From: Sphingomonas parva (ex Maeng et al. 2020)
GTDB lineage: Bacteria > Pseudomonadota > Alphaproteobacteria > Sphingomonadales > Sphingomonadaceae
Length of the DNA: 64,000 bases
Assembly: GCF_004564275.1 (NCBI RefSeq)
Contig: NZ_SPDV01000014.1
Location: forward strand, 62,001-126,000
Direction of reading: 5' to 3'
Shown here: positions 8,174 through 17,354 of the stretch, piece after piece
Layout of the letters: each line of letters starts with the position of its first letter
Position numbering within the stretch: position 1 is the stretch's first letter
Notes under the pieces: generated by a model
Database searches by the model: none
What the model was told of the DNA's origin: nothing
What the model saw: the letters and a program-made list of their open reading frames with translations, nothing else
Made by a program: the position numbers and the translations under genes

Positions 8174-10078
8174 ATGACCGGGTTTCTGCGGCTCGTACTG
8201 GCGGTTCTCGCCTTCACCACACCGGCCATGGCGCGCTCGCAAGACAGCGCGCGCGAGCAGGCCGGAGACGAGCGGATCTCCAACGAGGCCGATTTCAACC
8301 GGAAGGCGCGCACCGAGACCGGAGGACGCTTCCTCGGCGCGCCGCGGGTGATGTTCGCGATCGATCGCAGCAAGGCGCCGCCGCGGATCCACTGGATCGA
8401 TACCAAGCGCTATCTCTACCATTTCTCCTATCTGCAGGCGCGCTACCTGACGCTCGCCGATGCCGACGCCTTCATCGACGCCAATTACTCGAAACCTGAC
8501 CGGCGCTTCGTCCTCGGCGCGGTGGTGCGCTACCCACTGATCGCCCGCTACGGCGTCGAGATGTGGGAAGGCGACAAGGTCGAGCCGGAGCTGCTCGCAG
8601 CGATGATGGCGACGCTCCAGGCCGGCTTCCACGCGCCGCTCACCTTCAAGCCCAATTCGACCCAGCAGCTGGAAGCTGCCCGCGCAGCCGGCCTGCCGGT
8701 GATAGGCATCGACGAGGCCTATGGCGCGCGCGAGCAACTGGTGCTGAACCGCGGGCGCGCCGTCGGGCGGCTGGTGCTGGTTGCGGACGGCGCGGAGGAC
8801 GATCTGCTGCCGGGCGACATCGCGCTGTTGAAGGCGATGCCGATCCGCCTTCCCCCGGTCGCCGGCATCCTCTCCTCGACTTTTACGACGCCGATCAACC
8901 ACGTCAGCCTGCTTGCCAAGACCTGGGGCATCCCCAATGCCTATCGCGCCGAGGCCGATCGACTCTGGGCAGGTCTCGCCGGAAAGCAGGTCGTGCTGGA
9001 TACGCGCGGGGCGAGCGTGACCTTGCGCCCCGCGACTGCGGCCGAGGTGCGGGCCGCCGAGCAATCGCGCGCGGTGCGCCGGATCCGCGCCCCGCGGGCC
9101 GATCTCACATACTCGGGCCTGCCCGCGCTGGCGGAGCAGGACAGCGGCTGGGCGTCGCGCACCGGCGCGAAGGCGGCGAACCTCGGCGAGGTTGCCCGTC
9201 TCGCGATGAAGCGCTCCGAGCTCGATTTCGTCGTGCCGCCCGGCTTCAGCATCCCCTTCGCCTTCTACGAGCGCTTCGTCGTCGCCAACGGTCTCGCGCC
9301 GGCGATCGAGGCGATTACCCGCGACGGACGGCGCAACGATCCGGCCTGGCGCCGCGACGCGCTGGCGGCGCTGCGCGCGCGCTTCGCCGCCGGCACCATC
9401 CCGCCCGGTGACCTCGATGCGATCGTCGCCCGCCGGCGGGCGCTGCTCGGGGACAAGGCGCTGTTCGTCCGTTCCTCGACCAATGCCGAAGACCTGCCCG
9501 GCTTCAACGGCGCCGGCCTCTACGATACCGTACCGAACGTCGTCGAGGAGGCGGCGCTGGCGGCGGCGGTGAAGACGGTGTGGGGCTCGCTGTGGAACGA
9601 GCGCGCCTTCGCCGCGCGTGAGCGCGCCGGGATCGACCATCTCGCCGTCCGCGCCGCCGTCCTCATGCAGGCCGGGATCGATGCGGATGCGGCCGGCGTC
9701 ATGACGACCATCGATCCTTTCGACGAGCAGGCGGACGAGCGGCGCATCTTCATCGCCGCCAAGCGCGGCATCGGCATCCGGGTCGTCGAGGGCAGGAAGA
9801 TCGCCGAGCAATTGATATATCGCCCGGAGTTGGACTCGATCCAGGTACTCACCCGCTCGCAGGACGACGTCATGCTCCATTTCGCGCCCGGCGGAGGAGT
9901 GGAGGAGGTGCGCATCGATCCCAACCGCGCCGTGCTCTCGGACGATCTCGTCCGCCGCTTGGGCACGATCGGCGGCGCGATTCAGCGCGCATTCGGGAGC
10001 CGGCCCCAGGACATCGAGTGGCTGGTCGTCGGCGACCGGATCATGATCGTCCAGTCGCGGGATTACGTGCGGGGCTGA
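8174..10078 (+). CDS. Exported PEP/pyruvate-binding (PEP-synthase-like) protein with swapped domain order
   Basis: A 634-residue protein with a probable signal peptide (LVLAVLAFTTPAMA). About residues 200-290 form a swivelling phosphohistidine-type domain with TPINHVSLLAKTWGIPNA, and about 330-630 form a PPDK/PEP-synthase N-terminal ATP-grasp domain (GAKAANLGEV, FVRSSTNAEDLPGFNGAG, final WLVVGDRIMIVQSRDY). In PEP synthase the ATP-grasp comes first, so the order is reversed here. An ATP-using fold outside the cytoplasm is odd; either the signal is retained as an anchor, or the fold binds another ligand. The reaction is unknown. Confidence 0.72.
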   Translation: MTGFLRLVLAVLAFTTPAMARSQDSAREQAGDERISNEADFNRKARTETGGRFLGAPRVMFAIDRSKAPPRIHWIDTKRYLYHFSYLQARYLTLADADAFIDANYSKPDRRFVLGAVVRYPLIARYGVEMWEGDKVEPELLAAMMATLQAGFHAPLTFKPNSTQQLEAARAAGLPVIGIDEAYGAREQLVLNRGRAVGRLVLVADGAEDDLLPGDIALLKAMPIRLPPVAGILSSTFTTPINHVSLLAKTWGIPNAYRAEADRLWAGLAGKQVVLDTRGASVTLRPATAAEVRAAEQSRAVRRIRAPRADLTYSGLPALAEQDSGWASRTGAKAANLGEVARLAMKRSELDFVVPPGFSIPFAFYERFVVANGLAPAIEAITRDGRRNDPAWRRDALAALRARFAAGTIPPGDLDAIVARRRALLGDKALFVRSSTNAEDLPGFNGAGLYDTVPNVVEEAALAAAVKTVWGSLWNERAFAARERAGIDHLAVRAAVLMQAGIDADAAGVMTTIDPFDEQADERRIFIAAKRGIGIRVVEGRKIAEQLIYRPELDSIQVLTRSQDDVMLHFAPGGGVEEVRIDPNRAVLSDDLVRRLGTIGGAIQRAFGSRPQDIEWLVVGDRIMIVQSRDYVRG

Positions 10079-10218
10079 TCAGCGCGGGTGGACCCGCCGG
10101 GCTGGTGGCGGCGGGCAAGGCGAATGTGCCGAATTTTCCTGAAGTGTCCGCTGCGCAGGAACCGTTTCGCGCGATAGGTTCGTACCCGGAACGAGCGCGT
10201 TTCGAGGGGACGGACGAG

Positions 10219-13131
10219 ATGATCATTGGTGCTTTGGCTGCACGGCCGTTGCGATCGGGAATGCTGTTGTCCGCCGCGACGGCGGCTCTCGCGTCCGGCT
10301 TGCTTCTTTCGGACCCGGCCGCAGCGCAGACTTGCGGATCCGGATCGGTGAGCGGGGTTGATTCCGTCGCCTGCGGGACCGGCGCGCAGGCAGGCGACCA
10401 GGCGACCGCCGTCGGCGATGACGCGCTGGCCGGCACGCACGGCAGCGCATTCGGCCAGAATTCGGAGGCGGCGACCAACGGGACCGCCGTGGGATGGAAC
10501 AGCTGGGCGGCGCAAAGCAGCGCGGTGCTCGGCAGCGAAGCCTTGTCGAGCAACCAGCGTGGCGTGGCGATCGGTGGCTGGTTCGACCTGGACAATGACG
10601 GCATCCGGGATTCGGGCGAATTCACCCGCAGCCTGAATGCCAACGGCGTGAGCATCGGCTTCGGCACGACCGTCAACGCCTTTTCCGGCACCGCGGTCGG
10701 GGCCAATGCCCGCGCCGGCGACGACAGCTTCGACCAATATTCATCGGCCTTCGGCGCAAATTCCTCCGCTTACGGCTCCAGCGGCTCGGCATTCGGTTAC
10801 TCGTCTCAGGCTTCCACCGAAGCCGTGAGCGTCGGCTCCTTCGCCAACGCCGGTGGCGCCGGCGCGATCTCGCTCGGCGCCAACAGCTCCGCCGGCGCTG
10901 ACCGCGCGATATCGCTCGGCTTCTCGGCGTTCGCCTCGACGCGGGGTGCGGTCGCGCTCGGTGAATCCGCCTCGTCGGGCGGCGGCATCGCCATCGGCAG
11001 GCTGGCGTCGGCGTCCGGGACCGCCTCGGTCGCCGTCGGCGGCTGGTACGACGGCAACGGCAACGGCGTGGTCGATCCGGACGAGACTGCGGCCACATCG
11101 ATCCACGGAATTGCGATCGGCGGCGCCGCGAGAGGGCTCGGCGACCGCGCCACGGCAGTCGGCACCTGGAGCCTGGGCACCGGTGACCTCGGCGCCGCCT
11201 TCGGCTTTCGCGCCGTCGCCAACCATGATTCCACCACGGCGATCGGCGCCGAGGCGGAAGCAGTCAACGACGGCGCCACCGCGCTCGGCCGCGTGTCCCA
11301 TGCTTACGGGCTCGGCTCGACGGCGATCGGAGTCGGGGCCCTGGCGACGGGAACCCAGGCGATCGCGCTGGGCAACGGCTCGGTCGCAGGGGCCGACTAT
11401 ACGGTCTCGATCGGCAATGCGGGCCTGCAAAGACGCATCGTCCAGGTTGCCGCCGGAACGCTCTCCACGACGAGCACCGACGCGGTCAACGGCACCCAGC
11501 TTCACACCACGAACCAGGCGGTCGCCACGGCCCAGACGACGGCGGACACGGCCCACGACGAGGCGATGGCGGCGCAGGACACCGCCGACGACGCGATCAT
11601 CGACGCCGCTGCGGCGCAGAACACCGCCAACACCGCGCTCACCAATGCGAACGACGCCCTCACCAACGCCGCCGCGGCGCAGGGCACCGCCAACACGGCG
11701 TTCACCAATGCGAACAACGCCCTCATCAACGCCGCCGCGGCGCAGGGCACGGCGAACACGGCGCTGATCAACGCGGCAGGCGCGCAGAACACCGCCAACA
11801 CGGCGGTGAACGATGCCGCGTCGGCGCAGAACACCGCCAACACCGCCCTCGCCAATGCCGCCACCGCGCAGGGCACTGCAAACACGGCGATGGCCAACGC
11901 CGCAGCGGCCCAGACCACGGCCGACACCGCGAGGACGGAGGCTGCCGCCGCTCAGCTGACGGCGAACACCGCCATCGCCAATGCGGCGACGGCAAGGCAG
12001 CGCGCCGACTTCGCCGCAGGAGAGGCCGCCGCGGCGCGCAACGAGGCTGCTGCAGCCCAGACGCGTGCCGACGAGGCGCGCGACATAGCCGAGCAGGCGG
12101 CGGCGAGCGGCGCGGTCACCGCCGTGACGGCCCAGACGGCCCTCGCCAACGCGGCCAATGCGCAGCAGTCCGCGGATACCGCCAAGGCACAGGCCGAGGC
12201 TGCCGAGCAGGCCGCAGGCGACGCCGCGATCGACGCACAGCTCGCCCAAGCCCTTGCCCGCAACGCGGTCGACAACGCCGCCGCGGCGCAGTCCACGGCC
12301 GACCGGGCGCTCGCCCGCACCGCCTATCTGGAGGTGAACGGCAGCGGCCCCGCCGCTCTCGCCTCCGGTAGCAATGCGATCGCGATAGGCAGCGGCGCCG
12401 TCGCGAGCGGCGATCGCTCGGTCGCCTTCGGTGCCGGCGCACGGGCGACCGGCGGCCCCTCCGTCTCGATCGGCGCCGGCAATATCGCGGATGGCCCGGG
12501 GGCGGTCGCGATCGGCGATCCCAACGTGGCGACCGGGCGCGGCGCGGTGGCGATCGGTGCCGACAATCGCGCGGCAGGACTCGGCGCGGTGGCGATCGGC
12601 GCCGACAGCGTCGCCGAGGGGCAATCGGCGGTCGCACTCGGACGGGCGGCGAACGCATCCGCTGCCGGCAGCGTGGCGATCGGCGACGGTGCCTCGGCAA
12701 GCCGCACAGGCCAGGTGGCGCTCGGCAACGCGGCCTCGACTTACACGCTTCCCGGCATCGGCTCTGCGGCGAGCACCGCAGCCCAGTCCGGCGATCTGCG
12801 CTTCGTCACCGCCGATCCGGGCGGCAATCTCGCGTTGTCGGATTTCGGCCCCGACGCCATCGGCCGGCTCGACGATCGCATGCGACGTGACCGGCGCGAG
12901 ATGCGTCAGGGCGTGGCGACGGCAATCGCGATCGGCACCGCGCCGATGCCCTCCGGTCCCGGCCGGACCGCCTACGTGCTGAACGGCGCCGCCTACCGGG
13001 GGGAGCAAGCGATCGGCGGCGCGCTCGCCCACCGGCTCGATACCGAGGAGCCGGTCGCGATCACCGCCGGCTTCTCCTACGGCGGCGGCCGCAGCACGGC
13101 CGTGAAGGTCGGGGTCGCCGGTGAGTTCTGA
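10219..13131 (+). CDS. YadA-like trimeric autotransporter adhesin
   Basis: A 970-residue surface protein. After a signal peptide come head repeats of the SxxAxGxxSxA type (about 40-415), a neck motif STDAVNGTQL (near 425), a long alanine-rich coiled stalk of 14-residue repeats (about 430-700), a second block of head repeats (about 708-840), and a C-terminal YadA-type membrane anchor ending in phenylalanine. Two acidic loops, DLDNDGIRDSGE (about 124-135) and DGNGNGVVDPDE (about 278-289), interrupt the first head and look like calcium-binding loops. Three copies should form one outer-membrane pore and stalk. The ATG at 10219 follows a GAGGGG and precedes a normal signal sequence. Confidence 0.85.
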   Translation: MIIGALAARPLRSGMLLSAATAALASGLLLSDPAAAQTCGSGSVSGVDSVACGTGAQAGDQATAVGDDALAGTHGSAFGQNSEAATNGTAVGWNSWAAQSSAVLGSEALSSNQRGVAIGGWFDLDNDGIRDSGEFTRSLNANGVSIGFGTTVNAFSGTAVGANARAGDDSFDQYSSAFGANSSAYGSSGSAFGYSSQASTEAVSVGSFANAGGAGAISLGANSSAGADRAISLGFSAFASTRGAVALGESASSGGGIAIGRLASASGTASVAVGGWYDGNGNGVVDPDETAATSIHGIAIGGAARGLGDRATAVGTWSLGTGDLGAAFGFRAVANHDSTTAIGAEAEAVNDGATALGRVSHAYGLGSTAIGVGALATGTQAIALGNGSVAGADYTVSIGNAGLQRRIVQVAAGTLSTTSTDAVNGTQLHTTNQAVATAQTTADTAHDEAMAAQDTADDAIIDAAAAQNTANTALTNANDALTNAAAAQGTANTAFTNANNALINAAAAQGTANTALINAAGAQNTANTAVNDAASAQNTANTALANAATAQGTANTAMANAAAAQTTADTARTEAAAAQLTANTAIANAATARQRADFAAGEAAAARNEAAAAQTRADEARDIAEQAAASGAVTAVTAQTALANAANAQQSADTAKAQAEAAEQAAGDAAIDAQLAQALARNAVDNAAAAQSTADRALARTAYLEVNGSGPAALASGSNAIAIGSGAVASGDRSVAFGAGARATGGPSVSIGAGNIADGPGAVAIGDPNVATGRGAVAIGADNRAAGLGAVAIGADSVAEGQSAVALGRAANASAAGSVAIGDGASASRTGQVALGNAASTYTLPGIGSAASTAAQSGDLRFVTADPGGNLALSDFGPDAIGRLDDRMRRDRREMRQGVATAIAIGTAPMPSGPGRTAYVLNGAAYRGEQAIGGALAHRLDTEEPVAITAGFSYGGGRSTAVKVGVAGEF
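11605..11990 (+). repeat. 42/63-bp coding tandem repeat (adhesin stalk)
   Basis: Degenerate tandem units encoding NAAxAQxTANTAxx. Spacing is 63 bp for the first two units and 42 bp for the following ones, that is 21- and 14-residue steps or whole heptads. Such repeats can lengthen or shorten by slippage, changing how far the adhesin head extends from the cell. Confidence 0.75.
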
Positions 13132-13148
13132 GCGCCGGCGCCGGTCGC

Positions 13149-13826
13149 TCAGCCGGCGAGTCGGTAGCCGACCCCCGGCTCGGTGACGAGGATCCGCGGT
13201 TCCGCCGGGTCCTCCTCCAGTTTCTGCCGGAGCAGGGCCACGTAGCTCCGCAGATATTGGGGATCCGCCGCCGGATCCCCCCAGCCGGCGAGGAGCAGCC
13301 GCCGGTGGGTGACCACCTGCCCGCAATGCTCGGCGAGCGCACGCAGCAGATCATATTCCTTCGGCGAGAGCTTGATCTCCTCGCCCATCAGCCGGACCTC
13401 GCGCGCGGCGAGATCGACGGTGAGCTCGCCGGCCCTGACCAGGCCGCCCCGCCGCGCCTCCGGCGCGACACGCCGCTCGGCGACGCGGATCCGCGCCATC
13501 AACTCCTCGATGTCGAACGGCTTGTCGACATAATCGTCCGCGCCCGCGTCGAGCGCGGCGACCTTTTCGGTACCCTGGTGCCGGGCCGAGATGACGATGA
13601 TCGCCATTTCGCCGAAGCCGCGGAGGCTTGAGATCAGCTCCTTCCCATCGGCGTCGGGCAGGCCGAGATCGAGGAGAACGAGATTGACGGCATTGTCCCT
13701 GGCGGCGCGGAGGCCCTCCTGGGCATTCGCAGCGGTGAAGACGGTCGATCCGGTCGCCTCGAGCACGGGTCGCAGCACCCGCGCGATCGCCGGCTCGTCG
13801 TCGAGGATGAGGATGCGGCTGCTCAC
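13149..13826 (-). CDS. kdpE: OmpR/KdpE-type response regulator
   Basis: A 225-residue response regulator. The receiver domain has DDEP at the start, the phospho-acceptor aspartate in LLDLGLPDADG (near 52) and the KPF lysine; the C-terminal winged helix contains KEYDLLRALAEHCGQVVTH and GVGYRLAG. Sequence fits KdpE best, and the gene lies 6 bp after a KdpD-like kinase. KdpE normally activates the potassium pump operon kdpFABC, but no such genes are in this window, so the target is open. Confidence 0.85.
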   Translation of the reverse strand: MSSRILILDDEPAIARVLRPVLEATGSTVFTAANAQEGLRAARDNAVNLVLLDLGLPDADGKELISSLRGFGEMAIIVISARHQGTEKVAALDAGADDYVDKPFDIEELMARIRVAERRVAPEARRGGLVRAGELTVDLAAREVRLMGEEIKLSPKEYDLLRALAEHCGQVVTHRRLLLAGWGDPAADPQYLRSYVALLRQKLEEDPAEPRILVTEPGVGYRLAG

Positions 13827-13832
13827 GATCCC

Positions 13833-15386
13833 TCACTCCATCCGTTCGGCCGGCAGGATGATCTCGACCGTCGTGCCCGGCGCATCGCCCGGTTCGGCAA
13901 GCCGGATCGTCCCGCCGAACGCCTCGGTGAAGCCCTTGGCGATCGACAGGCCGAGACCGCTGCCTTCTTGATGTGCGACTGTCGACGAGCGATAGAAGCG
14001 CTCGAAGATCCGCGCGCTGTCGCCCGCCGCGATACCGGGACCGCGATCCGAAACGGCGACGCGGAGCTGCCCGTCGGACGCCGAGGTGCTGACCTCGATC
14101 GGGGTATCCGCCGGGCTGTAGCGAATGGCGTTCTCCAGCACATTGTAGAAGACCTGCTCCAGCATCACCGGATCGGCTCGGACGATCGCTCCGGCCAACG
14201 CATAATGTTTCGCGATCTCGCGGCCGCCGGCCGTCGCGCGAGCGCGCGAGATCGCCGCGCCGAGCACTTCGAGCGCCTCGCACTCGGTGAACGCGGCCGC
14301 ATCGACTCCCGATTGCAGGCGAACCAGGCCGAGTAGATTGGCCGTGTAGCGGTTGAGGCGGCCGCATTGCTCCTCGATCGTGGCAATGAGATCGGCCCGC
14401 ACGTCCCCTGCGAGTGCGTCGCCATAGCGCCGGAGGCTGCTCGCCGAGGCCGAGATCGCGCCGAGCGGCGTGCGCATGTCGTGCGACACCGAGGACAAGA
14501 GCGTGGTCTTGAACATCTCGGAGCGTCGGACGAGCTCCGCTTCCGAGAGACGCTCGAGCAGCAGGCAGCGTTCGAGAGCGATGCCGAGAAGATTGAGAAA
14601 GGCGGCGAGGTCCTGCTGCTGGCCCGATCTCATGTCCGGCGCGAAGCCGATGAGGATGAGCACCCCAACCGCGCCGGCGCCGGTGGAGAGCAGCATCGCC
14701 CGATTGCCCGCCATTTCGAGATCGACCGTGCCGCGCGCCAGCAGCGTTTCTGCCAACGCCAGGCCGGTGGCACGATCGGCATCGATCGGGACGAGCTCGC
14801 CGTTCGTGTAGTGGTAAAGCTCGGACGATCTGCTCCCCCGCGCCGTGACGAAGCCATGAATGACGGCGGGGATCTGCTCGACCTGGGCGGCGGCCTGCAG
14901 GCCGCGGCTCACGTCCAGCAGCGCATTGACCCGGCGGTTGGCCGTCTCGGCCGCGACGGCGCGCTCGCGCAGCCGCCCGGCGAGGGCGGCCGAAGCCGCA
15001 GCGCTGAGGTTGAAGGCAAGCAAAGGCACAAGCTCTTCCGCCGAGGTGAGGCTGAAGCGAAACACCGGGTCGGAGATGAAGAAATTGTAGATCAGCGAGG
15101 CGGCGAGCGCGGCGGCAAGGCCGCCGCGCATTCCGTGCAGGCCACCGACGATCGTCACCCCCAGCAGATAGACGATCGCCGCGGTGATCGGCCGTCCGAT
15201 TTGCTGCGAGAAGACCGCCGTCGCCGTGACGAGGATGAAGATCGCGATCCCGATCCAAGCTGCGGGCGCGCGCTGCTCCTCGAGCGTGCGGAAGCCCCAC
15301 GTCTCGCGCTCGCCGCGCAGCCCCGCGGCCGGCACCTGCTCCGCCGGCACCGCCTGCTCTCGTGAGATCGTCGTTCTGCCGGTCAA
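13833..15386 (-). CDS. kdpD: KdpD-like sensor histidine kinase lacking the N-terminal KdpD/USP part
   Basis: A 517-residue membrane kinase. Four closely packed transmembrane helices of the KdpD type (DUF4118, about 45-150) are followed by a GAF-like region, a HisKA domain with SSVSHDMRTPLG (near 285), and an HATPase domain (NVLENAIRYSP, GPGIAAGD, GSGLGLSIAKG). Full KdpD is near 890 residues and starts with an ATP-binding KdpD domain and a universal-stress domain; both are absent. The predicted start is a TTG that overlaps the stop of the upstream lipoprotein gene (TTGA), with no better in-frame ATG upstream of the helices. Confidence 0.82.
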   Translation of the reverse strand: MTGRTTISREQAVPAEQVPAAGLRGERETWGFRTLEEQRAPAAWIGIAIFILVTATAVFSQQIGRPITAAIVYLLGVTIVGGLHGMRGGLAAALAASLIYNFFISDPVFRFSLTSAEELVPLLAFNLSAAASAALAGRLRERAVAAETANRRVNALLDVSRGLQAAAQVEQIPAVIHGFVTARGSRSSELYHYTNGELVPIDADRATGLALAETLLARGTVDLEMAGNRAMLLSTGAGAVGVLILIGFAPDMRSGQQQDLAAFLNLLGIALERCLLLERLSEAELVRRSEMFKTTLLSSVSHDMRTPLGAISASASSLRRYGDALAGDVRADLIATIEEQCGRLNRYTANLLGLVRLQSGVDAAAFTECEALEVLGAAISRARATAGGREIAKHYALAGAIVRADPVMLEQVFYNVLENAIRYSPADTPIEVSTSASDGQLRVAVSDRGPGIAAGDSARIFERFYRSSTVAHQEGSGLGLSIAKGFTEAFGGTIRLAEPGDAPGTTVEIILPAERME

Positions 15387-15691
15387 GCGGGGCCTGCTTT
15401 CTCCCTGCAGCTGCGATACGGCCCGCCCGGGGCGCCGACCAGGACGCCGCGATCGTCGTCGGCGATGAAGTAGACCGTTTCCGAGTGATACTTCCTGCCG
15501 ATCGACGAGCGACCGTGATCGAGCCGGTACGTCGTCCCGTCCGCCGTCACAAGCACGCTTCCGTCGAGATACTCCACGTCGAACGAGCGCCCCGCCTCAC
15601 ACGCGAAGGTGGCGATCGGTCCGCGCCCCACGTCGGGCTGGGCCGCGCACGCGCCCATAAGCGCGGCTGGGAGGATCATCGCGAGCTTCAC
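15383..15691 (-). CDS. MliC-like lipoprotein, putative lysozyme inhibitor
   Basis: A 102-residue lipoprotein with lipobox LMGAC and a small beta-barrel domain resembling MliC/PliC inhibitors of C-type lysozyme: ATFACEAG, VEYLDGS, then GRKYHSETVYFI and a final conserved cysteine. The GTG at 15691 has a strong GAGGAAG seven bases upstream, so it is preferred over more distal starts. The stop overlaps the start of the KdpD-like kinase gene, suggesting co-transcription. Family assignment is by pattern only. Confidence 0.65.
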   Translation of the reverse strand: MKLAMILPAALMGACAAQPDVGRGPIATFACEAGRSFDVEYLDGSVLVTADGTTYRLDHGRSSIGRKYHSETVYFIADDDRGVLVGAPGGPYRSCREKAGPA

Positions 15692-15853
15692 GGGCAGCTT
15701 CCTCTCGTCGCTAGAACGGTGATGGGGGCGACGTGGGGGCATGCCCCCATCACCGGCCGCGCCGATCGGGCTGGCGCGGCCGAGCCCTTCATGAAGGCTG
15801 CCGCCGCCGGCAGTTAGCACGGCTTTTTTATGCCGCCGCGCCGCGCGAGTTTT

Positions 15854-16246
15854 TCATCTCGGTCGCATGTAGTCGTCGCTGAGCTGATCGGACCAGATCA
15901 CGGCGCCGCCCGGCAAGGCGCCCTGCTCGACGGCGAAGCCGAGATGCTCGATGCGCGGCCGCCGTCCGGGAGCGCTGAGCAGCACCGTCGAGCCGGTCGG
16001 CAGCGTGGTGCAGCGGGCCGGAAGCGGGTGGGTCGGGTTGCCGTGGACGAACTGGGCGATGCTCGCCTCGAAGTCGGCCGCTTGCGGACAGGTCCGGATC
16101 GGGCTGCTGGCGACATAGGGGCGGATCGCCTCGTGCGCGGGTGCCGACGCCGCGAGTTCGACGCTCGCATTGCGATCGACCGGCTCGACGCCTCCGCAGC
16201 CGGCGGCGAACGCCAGGACGACGAGCGCGATCGCGCGCCCCGCCAT
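15854..16246 (-). CDS. Hypothetical lipoprotein
   Basis: A 130-residue protein with a lipoprotein signal (ALVVLAFAAGC). The mature part has two cysteines (TCPQ and RCTT) that could pair, and no domain I recognise. It follows the Pal gene on the same strand. A TTG at 16297 would overlap the Pal stop and is a possible start, but gives an unusually long n-region; the ATG at 16246 is chosen. Confidence 0.55.
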   Translation of the reverse strand: MAGRAIALVVLAFAAGCGGVEPVDRNASVELAASAPAHEAIRPYVASSPIRTCPQAADFEASIAQFVHGNPTHPLPARCTTLPTGSTVLLSAPGRRPRIEHLGFAVEQGALPGGAVIWSDQLSDDYMRPR

Positions 16247-16293
16247 GTCAGGCGCCCACGCGGCGTGGCGGTCCCGGCGACGCGCAATCCAGA

Positions 16294-16827
16294 TCAATAG
16301 CCCTGCACGACAACCGAGACGGCCCGCCGGTTCTGCGCCCAGGACGCCTCGTCAGAGCCGAGCGCGACCGGACGTTCCTTGCCCCAGCTGATCACGTTCA
16401 TCCGCGATGCGGCGATACCGCGCGCCGCGAGATAATTCTTGGCCGCATTGGCGCGCCGCTCGGCGAGCCCCAGATTGTACTCGCGCGTGCCGCGCTCGTC
16501 GGCATGGCCCTCGATCGTGACCCTGACGGTCGGCTGGCGAAGCAGCCAGGCTGCCTGAGCGTCGAGGATCTGCCGCGCCCGAGCGTCGAGCAAATGGCTG
16601 TCGGTCACGAAATGGACGGTGTCGGACCCGACTTGCGCGATGAAGTCGCGCCGCAGCCGCTCGGCCGCGTCCAGAATCCCCTCGGCCTGGAGTCCGTTCG
16701 CGGCCGTCGCGGCCCCGTCGCTTCCCACGGGCGCCGGCGGCAATTGCTCCGCCTGCTTGTTCGAGCAGGCCGCAGAAAATGCCAGCACGCCGGTGGCGAT
16801 CAGGATGCGCATGCGCCTCGCATTCAT
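16294..16827 (-). CDS. Pal/OmpA-family peptidoglycan-associated lipoprotein
   Basis: A 177-residue lipoprotein (lipobox LAFSAAC) with a C-terminal OmpA-like peptidoglycan-binding domain: VTIEGHADERGTREYNLGLAERRANAAKNYL, the residues that hold diaminopimelate. A GAGGAAG is placed just before the ATG at 16827. It resembles Pal but is not beside tolQRAB here, so it is probably an additional family member rather than the Tol-Pal component. It tethers the outer membrane to the wall. Confidence 0.85.
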   Translation of the reverse strand: MNARRMRILIATGVLAFSAACSNKQAEQLPPAPVGSDGAATAANGLQAEGILDAAERLRRDFIAQVGSDTVHFVTDSHLLDARARQILDAQAAWLLRQPTVRVTIEGHADERGTREYNLGLAERRANAAKNYLAARGIAASRMNVISWGKERPVALGSDEASWAQNRRAVSVVVQGY

Positions 16828-16951
16828 CGTCTTCCTCTCGTCTGCCGACACACGCCGGCCGTTCCGGACCCCGCTAGCCGCAAGCGCGGCCCAACCGTTA
16901 CCATGGGATTTTTATGCTGGTCGCGGCCCCGCCGGATTGTCCCTGCGTGTG

Positions 16952-16990
16952 AAAAACCCGTGCAAACGCTCCCGCGGCGGTGCGCGTAGA
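16952..16990 (+). promoter_or_regulatory. Promoter-like element A (shared with 17788)
   Basis: AAAAACCCGTGCAAACGCTC at 16952-16971 matches the element at 17788 in 19 of 20 bases. GTAGA follows 14 nt downstream (16986-16990). The pair looks like the -35 and -10 of an alternative (ECF-type) sigma factor. It is 32 bases ahead of the small membrane protein gene at 17022. Confidence 0.42.
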
Positions 16991-17021
16991 AAGACGTCGG
17001 ACCAAGGCCACGGAGACAGCA

Positions 17022-17354
17022 ATGCGACGCACCATCGCCGCGGATCGGCTCAACGACTGGGCCGATCTCGCCTGTCTCGTGGAAGCCGCGTGCTGGATCT
17101 CCGCCTGGCTGGTCCTGCCCGCCTGGCTCGGCTGGCGCGGCGCCGGGATAGGACAATATGCCATCTACGCCGCCGGCGCCGGCTCGATCCTCGCCGCCGG
17201 CGTGATCGGGACGAACCCGGGCCAGTTCCGCTCGGATCGGTGCTTCGCAGGGGAGTTTACCCTGGCCGCGGTGCTTGCGGTCACCCTGATCGGCGGCGCC
17301 GTGTTCGCGCTCGTCGGCTGGCTGGCACCATGGGCGGCGGGAACGAATTCTTGA
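17022..17354 (+). CDS. Small three-helix membrane protein, unknown
   Basis: A 110-residue protein with three hydrophobic stretches (about 17-38, 45-64 and 78-102) and no recognised domain. The ATG at 17022 follows GGAGAC. It overlaps the next gene by 25 bases, so the two are likely translated together. A promoter-like element lies just upstream. Function not known. Confidence 0.55.
   Translation: MRRTIAADRLNDWADLACLVEAACWISAWLVLPAWLGWRGAGIGQYAIYAAGAGSILAAGVIGTNPGQFRSDRCFAGEFTLAAVLAVTLIGGAVFALVGWLAPWAAGTNS

Noticed and set aside
10158-10180. GGAAC with a downstream GGTT before the adhesin
   Set aside because: The spacing is one to two bases too short for an EcfG promoter.
10741-13326. 861-codon minus-strand frame opposite the adhesin
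   Set aside because: Glycine/arginine-rich translation produced by the repetitive plus-strand gene; no start signal or family.
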